Below, piece after piece: positions 16,448 to 23,843 of a DNA stretch of 36,675 bases. The position numbers and the translations under genes are program-made. Source of the DNA: JAWWPY01 sp964412845 (lineage in GTDB: Bacteria > Actinomycetota > Actinomycetes > Streptosporangiales > Streptosporangiaceae); NCBI GenBank assembly GCA_964412845.1, contig CAYPQM010000058.1:1-36675 (forward strand), given 5' to 3'. A model generated the notes under the pieces. That model ran no database searches and had not been told where the DNA came from. It was given only the letters and a program-made list of their open reading frames with translations. Numbering within the stretch: the first letter of the stretch is position 1; every line of letters starts with the position of its first letter.

Positions 16448-17569
16448 ATGTCCGCTCCAAATAAGCATTACGACCCCGTGGAGGTGGCGGCGCTGTCTCC
16501 CGAGGAGGTGTCCCGCATGGTCGGCGAGGCGCTCACCGCCATCGCCGCCGCCGGGAAGCTCGATGAGCTGAAGGCCGCCCGGCTGGCGCACGCCGGCGAC
16601 CGCTCGCCGCTCGCCCTGGCCAACGCCGAGATCGGCGCGCTGCCGCCGGAGGCCCGCGCCGAGGCGGGCAAGCGGGTCGGCACGGCGCGGCGCGAGGTCG
16701 GTGCGGCGCTCGCCGCCCGCCAGGCCGCGCTGGAAGCGGAAAGGGACCAGCGGGTCCTGATCGACGAGGCGGTGGACGTCACCCTGCCGTGGGACCGGGT
16801 GCTGCCCGGCGCCAGGCACCCAGTGACCACCGTCGGCGAGCGGCTGGCCGACGTGTTCGTCGCCATGGGCTACGAGATCGCCGAAGGCCCCGAAGTCGAA
16901 GCGGAGTGGTACAACTTCGACGCGCTCAACTTCCCCCCCGACCATCCGGCCCGGGAGATGCAGGACACCCTGTTCGTGGCGGCCCCGGACGGTTCCGCGT
17001 CCTCGGGCGTGGTGCTGCGCACGCACACCTCGCCGGTCCAGATCCGGGCCATGCTCAGCCGGCCGCTGCCGCTGTATGTGGTCAGCCCGGGCAAGTGCTT
17101 CCGCAGTGACGCGCTGGACGCCACGCACAACCCGGTGTTCCACCAGATCGAGTGCCTCGCCGTGGATGAGGGCCTGACCATGGCCGACCTGCGCGGTGCG
17201 ATCAGCGCATTCGTGGACGCGATGTTCGGCGAAGGGCTGCGCACCAGGCTGCGGCCGGACTTCTTCCCGTTCACCGAGCCGTCCGCGGACGTGTCCATGG
17301 AGTGCCATGTCTGCCGGGGCGCCTCGGCCCAGCCGGGCGGGGAGCCCTGCCGGGTATGCCGGTCCCAGGGCTGGATCGAGCTGGCCGGCTGCGGCATGGT
17401 CAACCCGCGGGTGCTGGTCGCCTGCGGGATCGACCCGGACCGCTACAGCGGATTCGCCTTCGGGCTCGGCATCGAGCGGGCGCTGATGATCAGGCACGGG
17501 GTGACCGACATCAGGGACACAGCGGAAGGCGACGTCCGGTTCAGCCGTGCGCTCGGGATGGAGGCCTGA
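16448..17569 (+). CDS. pheS: Phenylalanyl-tRNA synthetase alpha subunit
   Basis: The catalytic subunit of the alpha2-beta2 class II PheRS; 373 residues. The ATG at 16448 has AGGAAAG (16432-16438) nine bases upstream; an upstream in-frame GTG (16355) would add 31 unrelated residues. An N-terminal coiled-coil region (about 15-110) binds tRNA. The catalytic core includes motif 2 (NPVFHQIECLAVDEG) and motif 3 (YSGFAFGLGIERALMI). Four Cys at 286, 289, 301 and 304 (CHVC...CRVC) form a likely zinc knuckle seen in some actinobacterial PheS. Its TGA overlaps the pheT ATG by one base (TGATG). Confidence 0.97.
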   Translation: MSAPNKHYDPVEVAALSPEEVSRMVGEALTAIAAAGKLDELKAARLAHAGDRSPLALANAEIGALPPEARAEAGKRVGTARREVGAALAARQAALEAERDQRVLIDEAVDVTLPWDRVLPGARHPVTTVGERLADVFVAMGYEIAEGPEVEAEWYNFDALNFPPDHPAREMQDTLFVAAPDGSASSGVVLRTHTSPVQIRAMLSRPLPLYVVSPGKCFRSDALDATHNPVFHQIECLAVDEGLTMADLRGAISAFVDAMFGEGLRTRLRPDFFPFTEPSADVSMECHVCRGASAQPGGEPCRVCRSQGWIELAGCGMVNPRVLVACGIDPDRYSGFAFGLGIERALMIRHGVTDIRDTAEGDVRFSRALGMEA

Positions 17570-20100
17570 TGCGAGTCCCACTGTCCTGGCTGCTGCCTGC
17601 CGCCGGGCTTGATGAATCGGCGGCTGATGTCGCGCCGGACGAGGTCGCCCGGCGGCTCACCGCCGCCGGCCTGGAGGTCGAGACGGTCGAGCAGGTCGGC
17701 CACGACATCAGTGGCGTCGTGGTGGCCGAGGTCACCGGGATCGAGGAGCTGACCGGGTTCAAGAAGCCGGTCAGGTACTGCCAGGTTTCCACCGGGGCCG
17801 CCGAGCCGAGCAGCGTGATTTGCGGGGCGGTCAACTTCGCGGTCGGCGACCGGGTGCCGCTGGCCCAGCCGGGCAGCAGCCTGCCGGGGGGCTTCGAGAT
17901 CAGCGCGAAGAAGGCCTACGGGCGGATGTCGCACGGGATGATCTGCTCGGCGGCCGAGCTGGCCATCGGGGATGAGCACTCCGGCATCCTGGTGCTGTCC
18001 GCCGACGCGCCGCTCGGCGCCGACTTCGTGGCGTACGCGGGCCTGGCTGACCACGTGCTCGATGTCTCGGTGACCCCGGACCGCGGCTACGCCCTGTCCA
18101 TTCGGGGCATGGCCAGGGAACTGGCCACCTCCTACGGGACCGATTTCGCTGACCCGGCCGACGCCGGCCTCCCCGAGGACAACGCGGCCGTATCCCCGCA
18201 GGTCTACCCAGCGAGCATCGAGGACCCCTCGGCATGCGACCGGTTCGTGCTCCGGGAGGTGCGCGGTCTCGACCCGGACGCGGTCACCCCGCTGTGGCTG
18301 CGGGTGCGGCTGGCCCGCTGCGGGATGCGCTCCGTGTCGCTCGCCGTGGACATCACCAACTACCTGATGCTGGAACTCGGCCAGCCGCTGCATGCTTTCG
18401 ACCGGGAGAAGCTGACCGGGCCGGTCGTGGTCCGCCGGGCGAGGCCGGAGGAACGCCTGGAAACCCTGGACCACGTGCTCCGTGACCTTGACGCCGAGGA
18501 CATCCTCATCACCGACTCCTCCGGTCCCATCTCAATGGCGGGCACCATGGGCGGCCTGGCCACCGAGATCTCGGCGCGATCGAGCGACCTGGTCATCGAG
18601 GCGGCGCACTTCGACCCGCGCGGCACGGCCCGGATGAGCCGGCGGCACAAGCTGTTCAGCGAGGCGTCCTACCGGTTCGAGCGCGGGGTGGACAGGGAAC
18701 TGCCGCTCCGGGCGTCGGCCAAGGCGGTGTCCCTGCTCGCCTCGCTCGGCGGCGGGACCGTCCTGCCGGGCTGCAGCCATGCGTTCGTCGAAGTGCCGCA
18801 GGTGTCCATCACCATGGCCGCCGACTACCCGGGCGAGGTGGCGGGCCTGGCCTATGGCCGTGACACGGTGCTGCGCAGGCTGCAGGACGTCGGGTGCGTG
18901 GTGGACGGCAGCCCGCCGGTGCTGACGGTGACCCCGCCGTCCTGGCGGCCGGACCTGCTGTACCCGAGGGACCTCGCCGAGGAGGTCATCCGGCTGGAAG
19001 GGTACGAGAACATCCCGGTCCGGATGCCCCGGGCCGCCGCGGGCCGCGGGCTGACCGCGCGGCAGCGGCTGCGCCGCACGACCGGCCGTGCGCTGGCCGG
19101 CGCGGGGTACGTCGAGGTGCTCAGCCAGCCGTTCGGCTCCGCCGCGGACCAGGACCGGCTGCTGCTCCCGCCGGATGACCCGAGGCGCCGGGCGCTCGCG
19201 GTGGCCAACCCGCTCAGCGACGACGAGCCGCTGCTGCGCACCACCCTGCTCCCCGGCCTGCTGCGTGTCCTGGCCCGCAACGCCGGGCGCGGGTTCAGCG
19301 ACGCCGCGCTGTTCGAGCTGGGCCTGGTCTTCCGGCCGCGGCCGGGGAGCCCGGGGGTGGCCCCGATCCTGCGGGTGGACCGGGGGCCGACGGAGGCTGA
19401 GCTGGCCACCCTGGAGGCCGCGCTGCCGGATCAGCCGCTGCGGATAGCGGCCGTGCTGGCCGGTGATCGTGAATTGCCGGGCTGGTGGGGCCCAGGCCGG
19501 CTGGCCGGCTGGCCGGACATCATCGAGGCGGCCAGGGAGGTCCTGCGAGTCAGCCAGGTTGCGTTCGAGGTGCGCTCAGACCAGCATGAGCCCTGGCATC
19601 CCGGCCGGTGCGCGGCTCTGTTCGTGCGGGCCGAGGGGGGCCGGGAATGGCTGGCCGGGCACGCGGGGGAGTTGCACCCCCGGGTGACGGCGGCGTTCGA
19701 CCTGGCGCCGCGCACGTGTGCGATGGAACTCGACCTGTCGGTGATCGAGACGGCGGCCGCGTCGCTGGCGCCGGCCCAGGCGCCGACGATGTCGCCGTAC
19801 CCGGTAGCCACCCAGGACGTCGCGCTGGTCGTGCCGGTCACGGTGCCCGCTGCTGACGTCGAGGCCGCCCTGGTCGCCGGGGTCGTCGGCAGTGACCAGC
19901 CGGACCTGCTGGAGGAAGTGCGGCTGTTCGACGTCTACACGGGCGCGCAGGCCGGCGAGGGGCACAAGTCACTCGCGTACACGCTGCGGTTCCGCGCCCC
20001 GGACCGGACGCTCACCGCCGAGGAAACCACCGCCGCCCGGGACGCCGCGGTCGCCGAGGCGGCCCGCCGGGTCGGCGCCGTCCTGCGCGGCGGGTCCTGA
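17569..20100 (+). CDS. pheT: Phenylalanyl-tRNA synthetase beta subunit
   Basis: The editing and tRNA-binding subunit of PheRS; 843 residues, normal length. Order: B1 start MRVPLSWLLP; EMAP-like tRNA-binding OB fold (about 40-150; VICGAVNFAVGDRVPLAQPG); B3/B4 editing domain (about 210-400; LRVRLARCGMRSVSLAVDIT and ELGQPLHAFDREKL); B5 domain (about 400-480); inactive class II core; and a C-terminal ferredoxin-like anticodon-binding domain (MSPYPVATQDVALVVPV to the end). The start is fixed by the one-base overlap with pheS. The stop (20098-20100) falls within a run of 14-bp tandem repeats. Confidence 0.97.
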   Translation: MRVPLSWLLPAAGLDESAADVAPDEVARRLTAAGLEVETVEQVGHDISGVVVAEVTGIEELTGFKKPVRYCQVSTGAAEPSSVICGAVNFAVGDRVPLAQPGSSLPGGFEISAKKAYGRMSHGMICSAAELAIGDEHSGILVLSADAPLGADFVAYAGLADHVLDVSVTPDRGYALSIRGMARELATSYGTDFADPADAGLPEDNAAVSPQVYPASIEDPSACDRFVLREVRGLDPDAVTPLWLRVRLARCGMRSVSLAVDITNYLMLELGQPLHAFDREKLTGPVVVRRARPEERLETLDHVLRDLDAEDILITDSSGPISMAGTMGGLATEISARSSDLVIEAAHFDPRGTARMSRRHKLFSEASYRFERGVDRELPLRASAKAVSLLASLGGGTVLPGCSHAFVEVPQVSITMAADYPGEVAGLAYGRDTVLRRLQDVGCVVDGSPPVLTVTPPSWRPDLLYPRDLAEEVIRLEGYENIPVRMPRAAAGRGLTARQRLRRTTGRALAGAGYVEVLSQPFGSAADQDRLLLPPDDPRRRALAVANPLSDDEPLLRTTLLPGLLRVLARNAGRGFSDAALFELGLVFRPRPGSPGVAPILRVDRGPTEAELATLEAALPDQPLRIAAVLAGDRELPGWWGPGRLAGWPDIIEAAREVLRVSQVAFEVRSDQHEPWHPGRCAALFVRAEGGREWLAGHAGELHPRVTAAFDLAPRTCAMELDLSVIETAAASLAPAQAPTMSPYPVATQDVALVVPVTVPAADVEAALVAGVVGSDQPDLLEEVRLFDVYTGAQAGEGHKSLAYTLRFRAPDRTLTAEETTAARDAAVAEAARRVGAVLRGGS

Positions 20101-20142
20101 CCGCCGGGTCCTGACCGCCGGGTCCTGACCGCCGGGTCCTGA
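20087..20142 (+). repeat. 14-bp tandem repeats overlapping the pheT stop
   Basis: The unit CCGCCGGGTCCTGA occurs three times in perfect tandem (20101-20114, 20115-20128, 20129-20142). It is preceded by a 12/14 match (20087-20100) that forms the end of pheT. Each unit ends in TGA, and 14 is not a multiple of three, so the successive stops fall in all three frames. Degenerate GGGTCCTG pieces continue to about 20200. Confidence 0.92.
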
Positions 20143-20213
20143 TGGTCAGGTTTCCGACCGGCGGGTCCTGGTGAGCGGGGTTTGTTGGTTGGGTCCTGTC
20201 AGCTGGGCCGCAG

Positions 20214-20876
20214 TCAGGTGGCCCGGTCCTGCGGCGCCCCGGCGCGCCGCAGCCGGGCGACCAGGTCGGACGGCCGCACCTGCACCGGGAATGGTCGCTG
20301 CGCGGAGAAAACGTCGTCGCCGGTGACCTTGGCGGCGAGTTCGTAGCGGCTGTCGGTGAGTTCGAAGACGGTCAGCTCCGGCTCGTCCGGATCGGGCACG
20401 ACAATCCAGTACGCGGCTATCCCGAACCGCTCGTAGGCCGCCTTCTTCACGTTGAGGTCGATCAGTGCCGTGCTGGGCGACTGGACCTCGACGACCAGCA
20501 ACGGCGGCTCGGTCACCTTTGCTGCCCCTAGGACGTGATCCTGAACTACGACGATATCCGGGTCGAACTCGGTGTCCACAGTGAGCTGCATGGCCGGTTC
20601 CAGCAGGGCAATCAGCTCATCCGGGCACGCCCGNNNNNNNNNNTCATCCTCCTCTACACCGGCATGGAAGTGATGGTCATCCGGGCACGCCCGTTGTAGT
20701 AGTTCCCTAAGGGTCCCCGCGACCCATTGGTGGGCCGCCACCGGCCGCGGGCTCACCAGGAGCACCCCGTCCAGCAACTCGTACCGGCGCCCGTCATCGG
20801 GCATCTGGTCCAGGTCGGCGACGGTGAATGCCCGGCCGGCCGGCGGCCAGGTCCCGGTGACGCTCATGACTGCCAT
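20214..20876 (-). CDS. Uma2 family endonuclease-like protein, interrupted by an assembly gap
   Basis: A PD-(D/E)XK nuclease-fold protein of the Uma2 (DUF820) family, abundant in actinobacteria and of unclear function. N-terminal signatures are FTVADLDQMPDDGRRYELLDG and LVSPRPVAAHQWVAGTLREL. The nuclease core is FDPDIVVVQDHV (Asp), LLVVEVQSPST (Glu) and NVKKAAYERFGIAAYWIVVPDPD (Lys in the KKAAYERFG helix). AGGAGG (20881-20886) sits four bases before the ATG (20876-20874). Ten Ns at 20634-20643 interrupt it. The 17 bases before the gap (20617-20633) recur exactly 60 bp away (20677-20693), so the middle 20 residues are probably an assembly artefact and the true protein would have about 200 residues. 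Confidence 0.85.
   Translation of the reverse strand: MAVMSVTGTWPPAGRAFTVADLDQMPDDGRRYELLDGVLLVSPRPVAAHQWVAGTLRELLQRACPDDHHFHAGVEEDXXXXRACPDELIALLEPAMQLTVDTEFDPDIVVVQDHVLGAAKVTEPPLLVVEVQSPSTALIDLNVKKAAYERFGIAAYWIVVPDPDEPELTVFELTDSRYELAAKVTGDDVFSAQRPFPVQVRPSDLVARLRRAGAPQDRAT
20634..20643. other. Assembly gap (10 N) within the Uma2 gene
   Basis: A run of ten Ns. Its left flank ends with a 17-base string (20617-20633) that recurs 60 bp to the right (20677-20693). This is what results when two contig ends overlap but are not merged. Confidence 0.95.
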
Positions 20877-20932
20877 GGTGCCTCCTGTTGGTCATGACTG
20901 TCACCCTGGCGCACGCCACCGACGCTTTTTCC

Positions 20933-20962
20933 TTGACAGCGGCCACTATCGGGGAATCGGAT
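20933..20962 (+). promoter_or_regulatory. Probable promoter of the DinB-like gene
   Basis: A perfect -35 TTGACA (20933-20938) is followed after 18 bp by TCGGAT (20957-20962), a fair -10, about 30 bp before the ATG at 20992. GGAGG (20982-20986) is the ribosome binding site. Confidence 0.48.
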
Positions 20963-20991
20963 GTCCGTAAACACGGGCACCGGAGGTCCTC

Positions 20992-21663
20992 ATGAGCGAC
21001 TACGACGTCGCCGTCCAGACCCTTGAGAACGAACTCGGGCAGGTGGAACGGGTGTTCCGCGGCCTGACCGCGATCGACTGGCTCACCCCGACCCTGTTGC
21101 AGCCGGTGGACGAGAAGCTGCCGCCCTGGACGCTCTTCGAACTGGCGGGCCACTTCGACATCTCGATCGGGCTGGCCCGGATGCTCATCGGCAGCCAGCA
21201 AGCAGGCCAGGTGGGGCGGGACAGGGTCAGCTTCTTCATCTTCTCGCGCTCAGAAGTGGCGCCGGTCGTGTACGACTACGCGTACACCATGGTGGAGGGC
21301 AAGCAACCGGGACAGATGGCCGACGTGCTGACCGAGACCTTCGGCAAGACGATCGAGGAAGCCCGCGCGACGCCTCCGGACGCGGTCGGCTCCGGTTATT
21401 ACGCGCTCATGCGGCTCGGCGAGTTCATTCCCAGCCGGGTGGTCGAGGCGGTCGTGCACGGCATGGACCTCACCGACGCGCTGGGCCAGGACTCCATCGC
21501 CACGCCCGAAGGGCTCGCCATGACCGCCGCGCTCCTGGACGAATTGCTGGCCCGGCGGACGGTAGGCGGCCGGCCGGATGACCTCGCCGACGACATGGCG
21601 TGGGTCCGCGCGGCATCAGGCCGGTCTCCGCACCCAGACCCCAGGCTGCCGCTGATTGGCTGA
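20992..21663 (+). CDS. Maleylpyruvate isomerase / DinB-fold (TIGR03083-like) protein
   Basis: A 223-residue helical-bundle protein of the DinB/mycothiol-dependent maleylpyruvate isomerase N-terminal superfamily. These typically bind a metal through conserved His residues and may be mycothiol-dependent transferases or isomerases. Candidate metal ligands are in LFELAGHFDIS (about residue 54) and the late RVVEAVVHGMDLTDALG. The start at ATG 20992 has GGAGG five bases upstream. It diverges from the Uma2 gene. Mycothiol use would fit an actinobacterium, but no substrate can be assigned. The C-terminus is Pro-rich with no extra domain. Confidence 0.82.
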   Translation: MSDYDVAVQTLENELGQVERVFRGLTAIDWLTPTLLQPVDEKLPPWTLFELAGHFDISIGLARMLIGSQQAGQVGRDRVSFFIFSRSEVAPVVYDYAYTMVEGKQPGQMADVLTETFGKTIEEARATPPDAVGSGYYALMRLGEFIPSRVVEAVVHGMDLTDALGQDSIATPEGLAMTAALLDELLARRTVGGRPDDLADDMAWVRAASGRSPHPDPRLPLIG

Positions 21664-21810
21664 CCGGGAGCGCTGTCACCCCGCCTGCCCCGGCTGAGCC
21701 ACCTGTGCCGATGTTCTACATGGCGCGCCGGGTGAGGCGCGGCTAGCTGGGCACGCTTGGACAGTGCGCCCGGACCCACTGGATCGCGGTAGCGCAGACA
21801 CCGGACGTGC

Positions 21811-21820
21811 CTATAGATTC
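21811..21820 (+). promoter_or_regulatory. Weak -10-like site upstream of the MFS gene
   Basis: CTATAGATTC is the most AT-rich patch in the 273-bp gap before the MFS start and contains TATAGA, close to the -10 consensus. There is no clear -35. The rest of the gap (21664-21936) shows nothing recognisable apart from AGGAAGGA at 21907-21914. Confidence 0.3.
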
Positions 21821-21936
21821 ACACGGCGTGGCCAGTGTGCTACCAGATCGAGCCTTTGCGGCAGGTTCGCGGGTCCCCTTGCGGGTGGGGAAGGAAGTAC
21901 GTCCCTAGGAAGGACAGCATCATCGACCGGGAAGCG

Positions 21937-23208
21937 ATGGAGCCGGGGGACCCAACGGCCAGGCCGGGCGGCATAGCCGCCCCGGTGGCTCGGACCACCT
22001 TCAGAGAGGTCTTCGCAGTCGGCGAGTTCAGGGCCCTCTGGAGTGCGCAGGGTTTGTCGGTGGCCGGGGATCAGCTGGCCAGGGTGGCGCTCACCTTGCT
22101 GGTCTACAACCGGACCCATTCGGCGCTATTGGCTGCGGTCACCTTCACGGCGAGCGTGGTGCCCACGTTCGTGGGGGGGATAGCGCTCTCTGGCCTGGCT
22201 GACAGCCTGCCGCGCAGGCAGGTGATGATTGCGTGCGATCTGAGCCGTGCGGCGCTCGTCGCGACGATGGCCTGGCCCGGGATGCCGCTCGGGGCCCTCG
22301 TGGGCCTGCTCTTCGTGATTACCCTGATCGGTGCGCCGTTCACGTCGGCGCGTGCGGCCCTGTATCCCGAGATCCTGTCCGGAGACCGGTACGTACTCGG
22401 CACCGCGGTCACGCTGACCACGCTTCAGTTCGCCCAGGCGATCGGCTTCGCTCTCGGCGGAGCGATAGTCGGCTTCTTCGGCGTCCGCACATCCCTCGTC
22501 GTAGACGCGGCCACTTTCATTGTTTCAGCATTCATCGTGCGCCTGTGGGTCCGCGCCCGGCCGGCCGCGCGCGGTGGCCCGCGCCGAAAGACAGTCTCGG
22601 TTTCGGCCGCGATGGCCGGCGTCCGGCTGGTCTTCACTGATCCCGGGTTGCGCACGCCGATGCTGTTGGGCTGGCTCATCGCGTTCTACAACGCCCCGGA
22701 AGGCGTCGCGGCCCCGCTCGGGCAGACGCTTGGCGGCGGCGACGTCACGGTCGGCCTGATCTTGGCCGCCGGGGCTCTTGGCGCGTCGCTGGGCGCGGTT
22801 ACGTTCAGTCGTTTCGTCGGGCCGCCCGGGCGGCAACGGTGGATGCCTTCCCTTGCGGCCGGTGCGTGCGCCGTGCTCACGCTGTTCGTCTTCCGCCCCG
22901 CCCTCCCGGAAGCGCTCATCATCCTGACCGTGAGCGGCACGTTCGACTGCTACCAGCTCGCCGCGAACGCGGCGTTTGTCACCCATGCGCCAGCGGACCG
23001 GCGCAGCCAGGCCTTCGGCGTCGCCCAAGGCGGGATGAGCCTGGGGCAGGGTGCCGCGATGATCATGGCCGGGGCGGCGGCGCAGCACTATCCACCGTCC
23101 GTCGTCATCGCGGCCAGCGGCGCACTCGGCGCCATTGCCACCGCCGCCATCAGGTTCGGTCACACACGCACACATCGACGGGTTCAGCCAGCCGGGCACG
23201 CACGGTAG
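21937..23208 (+). CDS. MFS transporter (EntS/MFS_3-like exporter)
   Basis: A major facilitator superfamily permease, 423 residues from ATG 21937, with about 10-12 hydrophobic segments. The opening FREVFAVGEFRALWSAQGLS (preceding helix 1) and the loop 2-3 motif GLADSLPRRQ (residues 86-95, a variant of MFS motif A) match drug/siderophore exporters of the MFS_3 type. In-frame GTG 21835 would add 34 polar residues and is less likely. ATG 21937 has only weak purines before it, while a good AGGAAGGA lies 23 bases upstream, so the start is uncertain. The substrate is unknown. It runs toward the minigene array, which is on the opposite strand. Confidence 0.88.
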   Translation: MEPGDPTARPGGIAAPVARTTFREVFAVGEFRALWSAQGLSVAGDQLARVALTLLVYNRTHSALLAAVTFTASVVPTFVGGIALSGLADSLPRRQVMIACDLSRAALVATMAWPGMPLGALVGLLFVITLIGAPFTSARAALYPEILSGDRYVLGTAVTLTTLQFAQAIGFALGGAIVGFFGVRTSLVVDAATFIVSAFIVRLWVRARPAARGGPRRKTVSVSAAMAGVRLVFTDPGLRTPMLLGWLIAFYNAPEGVAAPLGQTLGGGDVTVGLILAAGALGASLGAVTFSRFVGPPGRQRWMPSLAAGACAVLTLFVFRPALPEALIILTVSGTFDCYQLAANAAFVTHAPADRRSQAFGVAQGGMSLGQGAAMIMAGAAAQHYPPSVVIAASGALGAIATAAIRFGHTRTHRRVQPAGHAR

Positions 23209-23241
23209 GTCGACTTCTCCGGGCGTGCTGCTCGGTGCGGG

Positions 23242-23268
23242 TCACTTGGTCCAGCTGCCGGTGCGCAT
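23242..23268 (-). CDS. Array minigene 1: octapeptide MRTGSWTK
   Basis: ATG (23268-23266), eight codons including the start, then TGA (23244-23242). AAGGAGG (23281-23275) lies six bases upstream (AACGCA). Far below normal gene-finding size; the evidence is the perfect initiation signal repeated in every unit. Confidence 0.45.
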   Translation of the reverse strand: MRTGSWTK

Positions 23269-23309
23269 TGCGTTCCTCCTTCGGGTCTGGTCGCGGGTCA
23301 GGGTGCGGG

Positions 23310-23336
23310 TCACTTGGTCCAGCTGCCGGTGCGCAT
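23310..23336 (-). CDS. Array minigene 2: octapeptide MRTGSWTK
   Basis: Identical to minigene 1 in coding sequence, ribosome binding site (23349-23343) and spacing. Its upstream leader is cut by the N gap. Confidence 0.45.
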   Translation of the reverse strand: MRTGSWTK

Positions 23337-23356
23337 TGCGTTCCTCCTTCGGGTCT

Positions 23357-23456
23357 NNNNNNNNNNNNNNNNNNNNNNNNNNNNNNNNNNNNNNNNNNNN
23401 NNNNNNNNNNNNNNNNNNNNNNNNNNNNNNNNNNNNNNNNNNNNNNNNNNNNNNNN
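23357..23456. other. Assembly gap (100 N) inside the minigene array
   Basis: Exactly 100 Ns, the conventional size for a gap of unknown length. It begins within unit 2 and ends at the first base of unit 3, as expected if the assembler failed on near-identical tandem units. Confidence 0.95.
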
Positions 23457-23458
23457 GG

Positions 23459-23485
23459 TCACTTGGTCCAGCTGCCGGTGCGCAT
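23459..23485 (-). CDS. Array minigene 3: octapeptide MRTGSWTK
   Basis: Same coding sequence as minigenes 1 and 2. AAGGAGG at 23498-23492, six-base spacing, TGA at 23461-23459. Confidence 0.45.
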   Translation of the reverse strand: MRTGSWTK

Positions 23486-23531
23486 TGCGTTCCTCCTTCG
23501 GGTCTGGTCGCCGGTGGGGGTCAGGTCTAGG

Positions 23532-23558
23532 TCACTTGGTCCAGCTGCCGGTGCACAT
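23532..23558 (-). CDS. Array minigene 4: octapeptide variant MCTGSWTK
   Basis: One base differs from copies 1-3, changing codon 2 from CGC to TGC (Arg to Cys). Ribosome binding site (23571-23565), spacing, start and stop are unchanged. Confidence 0.45.
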   Translation of the reverse strand: MCTGSWTK

Positions 23559-23605
23559 TGCGTTCCTCCTTCGGGTCTGGTCGCGGCTGGGGCTTGGCAT
23601 CGCTG

Positions 23606-23629
23606 TCACTTGGTCCAGCTGCCGGTCAT
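23606..23629 (-). CDS. Array minigene 5: heptapeptide variant MTGSWTK
   Basis: Codon 2 is absent and the upstream sequence differs. Even so, an ATG adjoins ACC in frame, AGGGAGG (23641-23635) lies five bases upstream, and the GSWTK-stop end is intact. Retention of all initiation signals despite sequence change argues for selection on translation. Confidence 0.45.
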   Translation of the reverse strand: MTGSWTK

Positions 23630-23670
23630 CGGGTCCTCCCTCGGGTCTGGTCGCGGGTCGGGGTGTGGGG

Positions 23671-23713
23671 TCACTTGACCGGGCTGCCGGGAGGCGTCGG
23701 GCTGCTGTCCTCC
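23671..23713 (-). pseudogene. Array minigene 6, decayed
   Basis: The TGA (23673-23671) and a GSxxK-like end (GSPVK) remain. The start position is ACG (23697-23695), and the GGAGG (23713-23709) is now 11 bases away. It is the outermost unit on the promoter-proximal side if the array is read leftward. Confidence 0.45.
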
Positions 23714-23843
23714 GGTGCCGCTGCCCTTGTCACCGTCTGCTCGGATGGGCGGTGTGCGGCACGGAACACGGTCCCATGGAGGCGCACTGTCGAGTGCCGG
23801 AAATGTACCTATACCGACGATTCGGGACCAAGGACCCTGGCGA

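Larger units (their letters stand above)
23239..23713 (-). repeat. Tandem array of SD-plus-minigene units (about 65-74 bp each), gapped
   Basis: At least six units share a core of about 55 bp followed by a variable spacer. Successive units are 68, 73, 74 and 65 bp apart where measurable, never a multiple of three, so no repeated protein exists on the plus strand. On the minus strand each core reads: a conserved leader ending GACCCG, AAGGAGG, five or six bases, ATG, seven or eight codons, TGA. Units 1-5 are intact; unit 6 (23671-23713) has ACG in place of ATG and an altered end. A 100-N gap (23357-23456) interrupts the array, so the true copy number may be higher. No match to a known repeat class is recognised. 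Confidence 0.85.

Noticed and set aside
20214..21663. Toxin-antitoxin or defence pair (Uma2-like plus DinB-like genes)
   Set aside because: The genes are divergent, belong to families common as solitary genes in actinobacteria, and no defence signature domain is present.
23239..23713. CRISPR array
   Set aside because: The conserved part (about 55 bp) is longer than the 13-20 bp variable part, spacers share sequence with each other, copies vary in length, and no cas gene is present.
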